From NCBI GenBank assembly GCA_017303755.1, contig JAFLBS010000001.1, forward strand, positions 930,001 to 994,000: a DNA stretch of 64,000 bases, given 5' to 3'. This DNA comes from Flavobacteriales bacterium. GTDB lineage: Bacteria > Bacteroidota > Bacteroidia > Flavobacteriales > Flavobacteriaceae. A program made the translations under genes and the position numbers. The notes beneath the pieces were generated by a model that searched no databases, was not told where the DNA came from, and worked only from the letters and a program-made list of their open reading frames with translations. Below, one piece after another: positions 44,199 through 52,506 of this stretch (its first letter is position 1; the number at the start of each line of letters is the position of its first letter).

Positions 44199-44711
44199 TT
44201 ACTCAATAAATAGTGCTTTTAGTTCAGTTGCTTCGTGAGGTTTCATTTTCCCAGCCAAAACCAAACTCAGTTGTTTTCTGCGCAAAGCGGCGTCAAATCG
44301 GGCTTTTTCTTCTTCGGTTTCCGGAATCAATTCAGGAACCGGAACTGGATTTCCAGAATCGTCAACTGCCACAAAAGTATAAATGGCTTCGTTGGCTTTG
44401 GTGCGAATTCCCGATTCGCGGTCTTCAATCCAAACATCTAGAAAAATTTCCATAGACGAAGTAAAGGCTCTCGAAATTTTGGCTTCAATTGTGACTACAC
44501 TTCCCAACGGAATCGAGCGATTGAACGCTACGTGATTGACACTTGCAGTAACCACAATTCGTCTTGAATGTCTTCGTGCAGCAATACTCGCGGCTCTGTC
44601 CATTCGCGCCAGCAATTCACCTCCAAATAAGTTGTTCAAAGGATTGGTTTCACTAGGCAACACCAAATCGGTCAAAATGGTTAATGAATCGGAAGGATGT
44701 TTTGGAATCAT
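44199..44711 (-). CDS. Acyl-CoA thioesterase (hotdog fold)
   Basis: The protein, 170 residues from ATG 44711, has the YciA/BFIT-type stretch LPSETNPLNNLFGGELLARMDRAASIAARRHS with the catalytic Asp/Asn region of the hotdog fold, followed by VTASVNHVAFNRSIPLGSVV and FVAVDDSGNPVPVPE. It hydrolyses acyl-CoA esters in the cytoplasm. The upstream TTG at 44724-44726 lies inside the -7 box (44724-44731), so the start is the ATG giving MIPKHPSD. It is monocistronic. Confidence 0.9.
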   Translation of the reverse strand: MIPKHPSDSLTILTDLVLPSETNPLNNLFGGELLARMDRAASIAARRHSRRIVVTASVNHVAFNRSIPLGSVVTIEAKISRAFTSSMEIFLDVWIEDRESGIRTKANEAIYTFVAVDDSGNPVPVPELIPETEEEKARFDAALRRKQLSLVLAGKMKPHEATELKALFIE

Positions 44712-44723
44712 AAATTTTTTTTG

Positions 44724-44731
44724 CAAAGGTA
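44724..44731 (-). promoter_or_regulatory. -7 element TACCTTTG before the thioesterase gene
   Basis: An exact TAnnTTTG match on the minus strand. It overlaps an apparent TTG start and thereby sets the real start at 44711, with a leader of about 8 bases. Confidence 0.65.
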
Positions 44732-44755
44732 AGAATAGATTCTAAAAACAAATCA

Positions 44756-44780
44756 TAAAAAAATCCCGAAAATCGGGACT
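44756..44780 (-). terminator. Terminator after the HU/SPOR gene
   Basis: Short stem TCCCGA/TCGGGA with a 3-base loop, followed on the minus strand by T7. It is 4 bases from the stop of the SPOR-domain gene. Confidence 0.8.
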
Positions 44781-44783
44781 TTA

Positions 44784-45743
44784 TTATAGTTCTTTTATCA
44801 TGATCCAAGCTTCTGGATTGTGTTCGCTTTGAATCTTCGTTAAAGCATTTTGTGCTTCGATATAACTAGTATAGCTTCCGTAAATTACTGGGAAAGCTCC
44901 GAATTTATTAGGTGCTAATCGCGTTGGTTTATAACCCAATTGCTGTAATTCGGCAAACAATTTATTAGCATAAAATTCTTTTTGATATACACCAGCAACC
45001 AAATGATAGGCTTTGGTTGAATTGGCTTTTTCGCTTCCATCAACCGATAAGGTCACATTTGGAATCGGATTTTCAATAAAGAACGTAGCTTCTTGTATTT
45101 TTTGATTGACTTGTTGTTGTACTTTGGTTTCAACTAACAATGTCTGTTCTTTTATTTGACTTTGATAATAATCATTGCCCAAAAATCCGCCAGTTGTCAA
45201 TAAACCTGCGCCTAAAACAAACATCGCCGCGTATTTCAAAACACCCGAACCATTTCTTCGTTCTGGAGTAAGAGCAATTGGAGCTTTTTCTTCCAATTCT
45301 TCTACTTCTTGTTTGTACACTTCGCGTTTTACCGCTGGCGATACATACGAACTCAATCCGAAAGAATCAGTCAAATAGTTGATTTGATTGGTTGGTGTGA
45401 ACACTAAATTGTGCTCTGAATTGAAAAACAATTCACCAATATTGTGCAATGAAATTCCACCGTAAATTTGAAGATTGTTTTTCCATGCCGCAACCTCATT
45501 CATGATATTACTTACCGCTACTTCAAACGAAACCTTCTCAACCTGAGCAATATGATTGGCCAATAAACCATCGTTATTTTTGATGTGAGAATTAAATGAA
45601 ACCACTTTTTTTGGTGGAGAAAAAGTATGAGTTCCTTCGTGTAATTGTGCGGATTGAGTTTCCGTTAAGAATGCTCCAAAACCAGGAACAGTCACACATT
45701 GGTAACGATAGAGTAATTGCGAGATGTGGTGTTCAATCTTCAT
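44784..45743 (-). CDS. HU-like (CCDC81-type) and SPOR-domain membrane protein
   Basis: The 319-residue protein has an N-terminal domain (1-140) with ISQLLYRYQCVTVPGFGAFL and GGISLHNIGELFF, which I recognise as the HU-like CCDC81-type domain pair. A single membrane helix (about 170-190, LKYAAMFVLGAGLLTTGGFLG) and a C-terminal SPOR domain (about 240-319, YHLVAGVYQKEFYANKLFAELQQLG) follow. SPOR domains bind denuded peptidoglycan at division sites in the periplasm, so the protein links a cytoplasmic HU-like module to septal wall. The promoter (TTG-N18-TAACTTTG) ends 5 bases before the ATG, so the mRNA may be leaderless. Confidence 0.88.
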   Translation of the reverse strand: MKIEHHISQLLYRYQCVTVPGFGAFLTETQSAQLHEGTHTFSPPKKVVSFNSHIKNNDGLLANHIAQVEKVSFEVAVSNIMNEVAAWKNNLQIYGGISLHNIGELFFNSEHNLVFTPTNQINYLTDSFGLSSYVSPAVKREVYKQEVEELEEKAPIALTPERRNGSGVLKYAAMFVLGAGLLTTGGFLGNDYYQSQIKEQTLLVETKVQQQVNQKIQEATFFIENPIPNVTLSVDGSEKANSTKAYHLVAGVYQKEFYANKLFAELQQLGYKPTRLAPNKFGAFPVIYGSYTSYIEAQNALTKIQSEHNPEAWIMIKEL

Positions 45744-45748
45744 ACGAG

Positions 45749-45777
45749 CAAAGTTAATTAAACAAGAGCAAAAGCAA
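45749..45777 (-). promoter_or_regulatory. Complete promoter TTG-N18-TAACTTTG
   Basis: On the minus strand TTG (45777-45775) and TAACTTTG (45756-45749) are 18 bases apart, matching the Bacteroidota -33/-7 arrangement. The -7 box ends 5 bases before the ATG at 45743. Confidence 0.75.
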
Positions 45778-45845
45778 AATATTATTCACAAAAATTATTA
45801 ACAATTCGGAAAAAGTGACTATTTTAGATTTCTATTATTTTTTCA

Positions 45846-46955
45846 ATGACCGATACAGAATTAGTACACGCACTAGCACTCTTAAAAACCGATGGAGTAG
45901 GCGATATCATTGCCAAAAAACTCATAAATCATTGTGGTTCAGCTGAAAATATCTTCAATTCCAAAGCTACTTTTTTGAAAGGAATTGATGGTATTGGCTC
46001 CGTTTTACTCAAAAAACTAAAGGATAAATCCACGTTTGAAAAAGCGGTTTCCGAATTCATTTACATCAAAGAAAACAACATCAAAGTGGTTTATTTTCTG
46101 GAAGAGGATTATCCAGAACGATTGAAACACTGTGTTGATGGTCCGGTTTTGCTGTTTTCTACAGGAAGTATCAATTGGAATTCACGCCGCGTAATCAGTA
46201 TAGTTGGAACACGACAAATCACTTCGTACGGAACTGATTTTTGTAAAAAACTCATTGAAGATTTAGCGCCTTTGAATCCGATAATTGTGAGCGGATTTGC
46301 CTATGGCGTTGATATTGTTGCTCATCAAACCGCAATGGATTTTGGTTTGCAAACGATTGGTGTTTTGGCGCACGGAATGAATCAGATTTATCCGAAAACT
46401 CACAAGAAGTACATTGCCAAAATGGAACAAAATGGCGGTTTTTTGACCGAATTTTGGAGTACATCCAACCCGGAAAAAGAAAATTTTGTACGCCGCAACC
46501 GAATTGTAGCCGGAATTTCAGAAGCTACTATTGTAATCGAAAGTGCCGAAAAAGGCGGTTCGCTCATTACGGCAACGATGGCCAGCGAATACAATCGTGA
46601 TGTTTTTGCTGTTCCAGGGCGAACGACCGATAAATTAAGTCAAGGTTGTAATGATTTAATCAAAACACAACGAGCACATTTGTTGACTTCGGCGGCCGAT
46701 TTGGTTTATATTCTCAATTGGGAGATCGCTTCTCAGGCTCGCGATGACAAAGCAATTCAAAAACAATTGTTTGTGACTTTAGATTACGAGGAACAAAAAG
46801 TGTACGATTACCTCCAAAAAAACGGAAAGCAACTATTGGACATAGTTGCTTTAGATTGTGATTTTCCGATATATAAATTGTCGTCTTTGCTGTTGAATAT
46901 GGAACTTAAAGGTGTTATTCGGCCTTTGCCTGGGAAATTGTTTGAGGCGATTTAG
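45846..46955 (+). CDS. dprA: DNA-processing protein A
   Basis: The 369-residue protein has two helix-hairpin-helix-like motifs at its N-terminus (LKTDGVGDIIAKKL and LKGIDGIGSVLLKKL, to about residue 60), the Rossmann-like DNA-binding core with VGTRQITSYG, SGFAYGVDIVAHQ and PGRTTDKLSQGCNDLI, and a C-terminal winged-helix domain. DprA loads RecA on incoming single-stranded DNA in natural transformation. It is divergent from the HU/SPOR gene; its stop overlaps that of trpS by 4 bases in convergent orientation. Confidence 0.94.
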   Translation: MTDTELVHALALLKTDGVGDIIAKKLINHCGSAENIFNSKATFLKGIDGIGSVLLKKLKDKSTFEKAVSEFIYIKENNIKVVYFLEEDYPERLKHCVDGPVLLFSTGSINWNSRRVISIVGTRQITSYGTDFCKKLIEDLAPLNPIIVSGFAYGVDIVAHQTAMDFGLQTIGVLAHGMNQIYPKTHKKYIAKMEQNGGFLTEFWSTSNPEKENFVRRNRIVAGISEATIVIESAEKGGSLITATMASEYNRDVFAVPGRTTDKLSQGCNDLIKTQRAHLLTSAADLVYILNWEIASQARDDKAIQKQLFVTLDYEEQKVYDYLQKNGKQLLDIVALDCDFPIYKLSSLLLNMELKGVIRPLPGKLFEAI

Positions 46956-47923
46956 TTGAATCCCAATTTCACTCGTACTTTTTTCAAAACTCCGTCAGCA
47001 ACAATTCCTGCTTTTTCAGCACCTTGTTTTAGTAGTGTTTCTACTTCGTTGAGGTTGGCCATATAATAGTTGTACTTTTCTCTTTCGGTTTTGAACTTTT
47101 CACAAATGAGTTCGAACAAGGCTTGTTTGGCGTGACCGTAACCGTAATTTCCGCCTAAATAATTGGCTCTCATTTCGGCTATTTGCGTTGCATTGGCCAC
47201 CAATTGATAAATTGCAAATATTTTACAAGTATCAGGGTTTTTAGGTTCTTCTAATGGCGTACTGTCACTTTCAATACTCATGATTTGTTTGCGAAGCGCT
47301 TTATCATCCAGAAAAATATTGATAATATTACCTCGAGATTTACTCATTTTATGACCATCAGTTCCAGGAATGTACATTGTTTCTTCCTGAATTTTAGCTT
47401 CGGGAAGCACAAAAGTTTCTCCCATTTGATGATTGAAACGCGAAGCTACATCACGAGTAATTTCGATGTGTTGCAATTGGTCTTTTCCAACGGGAACAAA
47501 TTCGGCATCGTACAACAAAATATCAGCAGCCATTAACATAGGATAGCTGAATAGTCCAGCATTAACATCTTCCAAACGATCGGCTTTATCTTTGAAAGAA
47601 TGCGCTAATGTTAATCGTTGAAAAGGGAAAAAACAGCTCAAATACCATGATAATTCAGCCGTTTGAGGAACATCGCTTTGACGGTAAAAAATCACTTTAT
47701 TGACATCCAAACCACACGCCAACCAAACTGCAGCAGTACTGTAAGTGTTTCCTCTTAATTCGTCGCCATTTTTGATTTGAGTAATCGAATGCAAATCGGC
47801 GATGAAAAGAAACGACTGGTTTTCTGCTTTTTCAGATAATTGAATAGCAGGAAGAATCGCGCCTAGTAAATTTCCTAAGTGTGGTGTGCCTGTACTTTGA
47901 ATTCCAGTGAGTATTTTTGCCAT
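46952..47923 (-). CDS. trpS: Tryptophan-tRNA ligase
   Basis: The 323-residue protein has the class I synthetase signatures: the HIGH-like motif TGTPHLGNLLG at 11-21 and KMSKS at 192-196. Length is that of bacterial TrpRS, slightly short. It charges tRNA-Trp in the cytoplasm. An exact TAACTTTG -7 box lies upstream at 47942-47949 on the same strand. No attenuator or T-box-like leader is present in the 70-base upstream spacer. Confidence 0.96.
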   Translation of the reverse strand: MAKILTGIQSTGTPHLGNLLGAILPAIQLSEKAENQSFLFIADLHSITQIKNGDELRGNTYSTAAVWLACGLDVNKVIFYRQSDVPQTAELSWYLSCFFPFQRLTLAHSFKDKADRLEDVNAGLFSYPMLMAADILLYDAEFVPVGKDQLQHIEITRDVASRFNHQMGETFVLPEAKIQEETMYIPGTDGHKMSKSRGNIINIFLDDKALRKQIMSIESDSTPLEEPKNPDTCKIFAIYQLVANATQIAEMRANYLGGNYGYGHAKQALFELICEKFKTEREKYNYYMANLNEVETLLKQGAEKAGIVADGVLKKVRVKLGFN

Positions 47924-47941
47924 TGTGAACTAATATTTTGG

Positions 47942-47949
47942 CAAAGTTA
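47942..47949 (-). promoter_or_regulatory. -7 element TAACTTTG before trpS
   Basis: An exact TAnnTTTG match on the minus strand, 18 bases before the trpS ATG at 47923. Confidence 0.55.
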
Positions 47950-47981
47950 AGTCTTTGTATGAAAAATTCCACATGTTTGTT

Positions 47982-47989
47982 TATTTTTG
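47982..47989 (+). promoter_or_regulatory. -7 element TATTTTTG before plsC
   Basis: An exact TAnnTTTG match ending 4 bases before the ATG at 47994. Transcription would begin at or near that ATG, so either the message is leaderless or translation begins at the second ATG (48009). Confidence 0.55.
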
Positions 47990-47993
47990 AAGT

Positions 47994-48731
47994 ATGAGAC
48001 TACTAAAAATGATTTTTTGGATATTGTGGCGTGTATGGTTTTACATTTTAATTGCACTTCCAATAATAGTAATGCTTCCGCTACTTTTGATATCAATATC
48101 TTCAGAAAAATTATATCCTTTTTTCTTTAAATTGGCTCGAATTTGGGCAAAATGCATTCTATTGGGAATGGGATTTTATTATAAAGTGGAGCGAGAACAA
48201 CAGACTGAATTGGGTAAAAGTTATATGTTTTGTGCTAATCATACTTCGATGACCGACATTATGTTGATGTTGGCGATTAACAAAAATCCATTTGTTTTTG
48301 TGGGGAAAAAAGAGTTGGTTAAGATTCCCCTTTTTGGGTTTTTCTATAAGCGAACGTGTATTTTAGTGGATCGAAACAGTCAGAAAAGCAGAACCGAAGT
48401 CTATGCTAGAGCTCAAAAAAGATTGAATCAAGGATTGAGTATTTGTATTTTTCCAGAAGGCAAAGTTCCTGAAGAACATATTTTGTTGGATGAATTTAAA
48501 GACGGAGCTTTTCGATTGGCAATTGAGCATCAGATTCCAATTGTTCCGATGACTTTCCCCGATAATATCAAGCGATTATCGTATACTTTTTTTAGTGGAA
48601 GTCCAGGAAAAATGAGAGCTAAAGTCCATCATTTTATTGAAACAAAAGGATTGACATCGGCAGATAAAGTCAAAATAAAAGAGCAAACTCGTGAAGTAAT
48701 TCTGAACCAATTATTAGAATACAATCAATAA
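47994..48731 (+). CDS. plsC: 1-acyl-sn-glycerol-3-phosphate acyltransferase
   Basis: The 245-residue protein has an N-terminal hydrophobic helix (about 5-35), the catalytic NHTSMTD motif (H83-x4-D88) and FPEG at 153-156, followed by PIVPMTF. These are the acyltransferase blocks I, III and IV. It acylates lysophosphatidic acid to phosphatidic acid at the inner membrane. Start is 47994 or, given the promoter position, Met6 at 48009. A good terminator follows. Confidence 0.92.
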   Translation: MRLLKMIFWILWRVWFYILIALPIIVMLPLLLISISSEKLYPFFFKLARIWAKCILLGMGFYYKVEREQQTELGKSYMFCANHTSMTDIMLMLAINKNPFVFVGKKELVKIPLFGFFYKRTCILVDRNSQKSRTEVYARAQKRLNQGLSICIFPEGKVPEEHILLDEFKDGAFRLAIEHQIPIVPMTFPDNIKRLSYTFFSGSPGKMRAKVHHFIETKGLTSADKVKIKEQTREVILNQLLEYNQ

Positions 48732-48733
48732 AA

Positions 48734-48759
48734 AAAGAGTGCTTGGCCGAGCACTCTTT
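48734..48759 (+). terminator. Terminator after plsC
   Basis: Stem AAAGAGTGCT/AGCACTCTTT with a 6-base loop (TGGCCG), preceded by an A run and followed by CTTGC. It is 2 bases after the plsC stop. Confidence 0.8.
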
Positions 48760-48815
48760 CTTGCTACTGCCCGAAAGCAATAACACCACTTAACTAATTT
48801 TAAACAGAAACTAAC

Positions 48816-50351
48816 CTAAAAGCGGTAACTTACACCTGAATATACCCCAAAAATGTAGGGTTTGAATTCAGTTGCAGATGAAAATGTATTGATTTGATAT
48901 TTAAATGACGGTTCGATTCGAGCGTCAAAATTTCTAAATAGTTTATAGTTTAATCCAATTCCAAAATTAGAACTGAAGTGAATGTTGTTTAGATTATTGG
49001 CTTTCCCAATTTTCATATTTAATCCGTCGGTTCTCAAAAAAACTTCGTTATTGTTGAGGTATAATGTACTGAATCCACCAATTAATTCTACACCGAATTT
49101 TTTGTCTACAATTTTATACGACATTTCCAAAGGCATTTCGATGTAACCCATTTTTTGATTCAGAACACCATCAAAACGTTCGCTGACTACACGATCTAAT
49201 TGAGTATCAACATAGGTTAGAGGTTTAATCTGAATCAATGAGCCTTGAGCCGTTGGGTCAATGTTTTTCATAGTTTTAGCATTTTCATCCTGATAGAAAA
49301 CAATACCATAAGTGTCATAATCAACATTAAAAACATTGATTCCTGCTCTAACTTTTACTTTTTTAGAAACTGCGTAATTCAAACCAATACCATAACTCAT
49401 ATTAGTGTTGTACGTTTTAGTGTTTGAATTTAGCATGTCATCCAAAGGCGAACCATTAGCGAAAGACCCAAAATAAACAGGAGCCAGATTAGGTGTAACT
49501 TGCCACCTGTTCATTTTTTGTTTCTGGGTGCTTTCTTTTTCTTTTCCTTTAAGCAATTCTTCCATCGCATTAGGTTCAACAGTAGCAATAGCTGTTGAAT
49601 CTGATTTTTTAACAATGCCACCTTTTGTTTGATCAATATCGTTCGAATTTTTCATAGCAATTTTTTCTTCTTGGATACTGTTTGAGTTGGTCAATGTTAC
49701 TTGACTATTTTGTTCATCCGATGATTTTTTCTCTATCGAGTTGCTACGGTTTTTTTCTTTTTGATTTGAGTTGTTGTGACTTGCTTCAACAACTGCTTCA
49801 GAATTATTTACGGCATTAACTCCAATTTGGTTTTTAGTAAATTGTTTTTTTGTTTTATTTGAGTAGGATGCAACCGAATTTTTTGTTTTTTGTTTAGTAA
49901 AACTTACTGAATTTTCACCATTATATGATTTACTTGTTTTGGTGTTATTTTTTTCTTTTTCTGAAGAATTTACGTCAGCAATTTGGGTTGTAGTTGAATT
50001 AGTATTAGATGGAGTGTTTTCTTTACTTTTGGTAATTCCATCAGAATTTTCAGAAGAACTAATAGGTGAATTGTCGTTTGAATTGTTTTTTTCTTTAGTT
50101 ACTACAGTATTAGTTTCATTAATTACTTCATTTGGATTTTTGTTATTTGTAACAGTTGTAAGTATACCAAACCCTACTACCAATAGAGCAGCAATACCCG
50201 AAAGTTTCCACCAAATCGGAATGATTCTTCTTTTTTTCTTGTCTTTTTTCAGTTCTGCTTCGATGTTATTCCACAACTCTTCTGGTGGAGCAACTTCAAA
50301 GTGTTCTAATTTTTCCTGAAAAAGATGTTCTAAATTTTTTCTTTCACTCAT
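48816..50351 (-). CDS. Trans-envelope protein: N-terminal cytoplasmic/TM part fused to outer-membrane beta-barrel
   Basis: The 511-residue protein has a short N-terminal cytoplasmic segment (1-45) with the FEVAPPEELWNNIEAELKK motif common in anti-sigma-like partners of ECF factors. It has a single membrane helix (about 46-66), a ~210-residue Asn/Ser/Lys/Thr-rich low-complexity linker (about 70-280), and a C-terminal beta-rich domain (about 281-511) with alternating aromatic strands ending in SGVSYRF, typical of an outer-membrane barrel terminus. Its ATG overlaps the stop of the sigma factor gene by 4 bases. A role as envelope-sensing anti-sigma factor is inference. Confidence 0.82.
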   Translation of the reverse strand: MSERKNLEHLFQEKLEHFEVAPPEELWNNIEAELKKDKKKRRIIPIWWKLSGIAALLVVGFGILTTVTNNKNPNEVINETNTVVTKEKNNSNDNSPISSSENSDGITKSKENTPSNTNSTTTQIADVNSSEKEKNNTKTSKSYNGENSVSFTKQKTKNSVASYSNKTKKQFTKNQIGVNAVNNSEAVVEASHNNSNQKEKNRSNSIEKKSSDEQNSQVTLTNSNSIQEEKIAMKNSNDIDQTKGGIVKKSDSTAIATVEPNAMEELLKGKEKESTQKQKMNRWQVTPNLAPVYFGSFANGSPLDDMLNSNTKTYNTNMSYGIGLNYAVSKKVKVRAGINVFNVDYDTYGIVFYQDENAKTMKNIDPTAQGSLIQIKPLTYVDTQLDRVVSERFDGVLNQKMGYIEMPLEMSYKIVDKKFGVELIGGFSTLYLNNNEVFLRTDGLNMKIGKANNLNNIHFSSNFGIGLNYKLFRNFDARIEPSFKYQINTFSSATEFKPYIFGVYSGVSYRF

Positions 50352-50893
50352 TTTACTTGTGGCATTTTTTTGGTGCCAGTGTGTAGTTCTATTTTTTCCT
50401 TTAAAATCATTTTGGCTCGAGACAAATTTGATTTTGATGTTCCAATATTGATGTTTAATAAACTGGCTATTTCCTGATGTGAATAACCATCTAAAACATA
50501 TAAATTAAATACTAATCGATAGCGATCAGGTAATTCTTGAATAATTTTCATCAAATATTCTGATGAAACTGTATCGTTTTCTATTTCAATTTCTACCTCT
50601 TCAGGCAAATTTTCATCAACAATATTTAAAAAAGGTTCTTTTCTGTATTGTTGTAAAATATGGTTGGTTAGCACTCTTTTTAGCCAACCGTCTAATGAAC
50701 CTTTAAAAGAATATTGATGAATGTTTTTAAAAATCAATAAAAACCCATCTTGTAAATTATCTTGAGCTTCAGTATAGTTACGAGAATATTTCAAGCTAAC
50801 AGAAAACAATTTTGGAGCATATAACCTATATAATTGTTCTTGAGCTTTTACATCATTTTTTTTGCAATCATTTATGAGTTCTTCTATACTCAA
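50348..50893 (-). CDS. ECF-family RNA polymerase sigma factor
   Basis: The 181-residue protein has region 2 (AQEQLYRLYAPKLFSVSLKY to FKGSLDGWLKRVLTNHILQQ), with the D-N-L-Q-D-G-F segment for core binding. Region 4 contains the helix-turn-helix GYSHQEIASLLNINIGTSKSNLSRAK. It lacks extra domains and is of typical ECF length. It overlaps the barrel protein by 4 bases and follows a lipoprotein gene by 9 bases, so all three form one operon. The partner proteins suggest control by an envelope signal. Confidence 0.93.
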   Translation of the reverse strand: MSIEELINDCKKNDVKAQEQLYRLYAPKLFSVSLKYSRNYTEAQDNLQDGFLLIFKNIHQYSFKGSLDGWLKRVLTNHILQQYRKEPFLNIVDENLPEEVEIEIENDTVSSEYLMKIIQELPDRYRLVFNLYVLDGYSHQEIASLLNINIGTSKSNLSRAKMILKEKIELHTGTKKMPQVK

Positions 50894-50902
50894 GTTACTA
50901 GA

Positions 50903-51307
50903 TTAATGGTTTACTACTGCGTCGTATTCGAAATATTCATCTTCACCAGCATTATTAGTTCCTTTCCAAAATTTAAATGTATACGTTCCTAACTGAGTAG
51001 GTTTAAATTTTAAGGGAACAGTGACTGTGTCATTAGCAACACTTTGGCAATTGTCTTTATTTAGTTTGGCATTATAAATGGCAACAACGCGTGTAAAGTC
51101 AATTCTTTCATAATAAAAATCTTCATAAAAATGACAGTTTGAAGGGCGAAGATATTTAACAGAAATTTCAGTGACACTGTCTTTGGCAAATGCTGTTTCC
51201 ATTTCAACTTTTGCAACGGGTAAAATTTCTAATGTGTAAGTATCTCCTTCAGGTGTGCACGATACTATTAGTAAACACAAAGCTATTGCTGAAGCTATTC
51301 TTTTCAT
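50903..51307 (-). CDS. Hypothetical lipoprotein upstream of ECF sigma factor
   Basis: The 134-residue protein has a lipoprotein signal (AIALCLLIVSCTPEG, lipidated C17) and then a beta-rich domain with conserved-looking Cys residues (SNCHFYEDFYYE and DNCQSVAND) that could form a disulfide in the periplasm. The fold might be immunoglobulin-like (PTQLGTYTFKFWKG), but I do not recognise a family. It is the first gene of the operon with the sigma factor and the barrel protein, so it may be part of the same sensory system, which is inference from position. Confidence 0.72.
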   Translation of the reverse strand: MKRIASAIALCLLIVSCTPEGDTYTLEILPVAKVEMETAFAKDSVTEISVKYLRPSNCHFYEDFYYERIDFTRVVAIYNAKLNKDNCQSVANDTVTVPLKFKPTQLGTYTFKFWKGTNNAGEDEYFEYDAVVNH

Positions 51308-51369
51308 TTTATTCTTAAGTTTTTGTTTGTAGATGTTATTAATTTAAAAAGGTTGCGTATAAAATTAAA

Positions 51370-51397
51370 AAAAAACATCCCGATTAGTACCGGGATG
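51370..51397 (-). terminator. Terminator after recA
   Basis: Stem CATCCCG/CGGGATG with an 8-base loop, followed on the minus strand by T9. It lies 7 bases from the recA stop and isolates recA from the lipoprotein-sigma operon. Confidence 0.85.
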
Positions 51398-51403
51398 AAA
51401 TTT

Positions 51404-52408
51404 TTATGCGTTATTTTCTTTAATGAGCTCTTTAATTTTTTGCTCGAGTTCATCTGCCAGTTCTGGGTTGTCTTTGATAAGAAGCTTAACCGCATCTCGA
51501 CCTTGACCGAGTTTGGTGTCTCCATAACTGAACCAAGAACCTGCTTTTTTGATGATTTCAAATTCTACGGCTAAATCTAAAATTTCACCGGTTTTTGAAA
51601 CTCCTTCACCATACATAATGTCGAATTCGGCAGTTTTGAATGGAGGCGCTACTTTATTTTTCACCACTTTTACTTTGGTTCGGTTTCCAATTACATTTTC
51701 ACCGTCTTTGATTTGAGATGATCTTCTAATGTCCAAACGAACTGAAGCGTAGAATTTTAGGGCATTTCCACCTGTTGTAGTTTCAGGATTTCCAAACATT
51801 ACACCAATCTTTTCTCTCAATTGGTTGATGAAAAACACGGTACAATGTGTTTTGCTAATGGTTCCAGTAAGTTTTCGAAGTGCTTGTGACATTAATCGGG
51901 CGTGTAATCCCATTTTAGAATCACCCATTTCGCCTTCTATTTCGCTTTTTGGTGTTAAAGCAGCCACCGAGTCAATTACCACTATATCAATTGCACCTGA
52001 ACGAATTAAATTTTCTGCAATTTCTAATGCTTGTTCACCATTATCAGGTTGAGAAATGATCAAGTTATCAATGTCAATTCCTAATTTTTCAGCATAAAAA
52101 CGATCAAATGCATGTTCAGCATCAATGAAAGCAGCAATTCCACCCGCTTTTTGAGCTTCGGCAATGGCATGTAATGTAAGTGTGGTTTTTCCAGAAGATT
52201 CTGGACCATATATCTCAATAATTCTTCCTTTAGGATAACCGTTTACACCCAATGCTAAATCAAGCCCTAAAGAACCAGAAGGAATAACTTCTACTTCTTC
52301 AACGGCTTTATCGCCCATTTTCATTACGGTTCCTTTACCGTACGTTTTGTCTAATTTGTCTAATGTAAGTTGTAGTGCTTTTAATTTTGCGTCTTTCTCT
52401 GTACTCAT
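51404..52408 (-). CDS. recA: Recombinase A
   Basis: The 334-residue protein has the Walker A motif GPESSGKT at 68-75, [21 protein letters not shown], the L2-loop [17 protein letters not shown] and [14 protein letters not shown], all diagnostic of RecA. It performs strand exchange and SOS signalling. The acidic C-terminal tail is short. I see no obvious LexA-box-like palindrome upstream, although LexA motifs of this phylum are variable. It is monocistronic with a strong terminator. Confidence 0.97.
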   Translation of the reverse strand: MSTEKDAKLKALQLTLDKLDKTYGKGTVMKMGDKAVEEVEVIPSGSLGLDLALGVNGYPKGRIIEIYGPESSGKTTLTLHAIAEAQKAGGIAAFIDAEHAFDRFYAEKLGIDIDNLIISQPDNGEQALEIAENLIRSGAIDIVVIDSVAALTPKSEIEGEMGDSKMGLHARLMSQALRKLTGTISKTHCTVFFINQLREKIGVMFGNPETTTGGNALKFYASVRLDIRRSSQIKDGENVIGNRTKVKVVKNKVAPPFKTAEFDIMYGEGVSKTGEILDLAVEFEIIKKAGSWFSYGDTKLGQGRDAVKLLIKDNPELADELEQKIKELIKENNA

Positions 52409-52506
52409 CTTAAATTTATTTTTGGCTGTTAATTGCAGTAAAAATAAGTATTTTTTTAATGCAAAATCAGTTTCGAAAGAGGAGTTTTAAACAATTAAAA
52501 AAGCGC

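Noticed and set aside
51304-51561. 85-residue open frame on the minus strand after recA
   Set aside because: It lies mostly inside recA in another frame, with basic low-complexity composition and the recA terminator inside it. It is a shadow frame.
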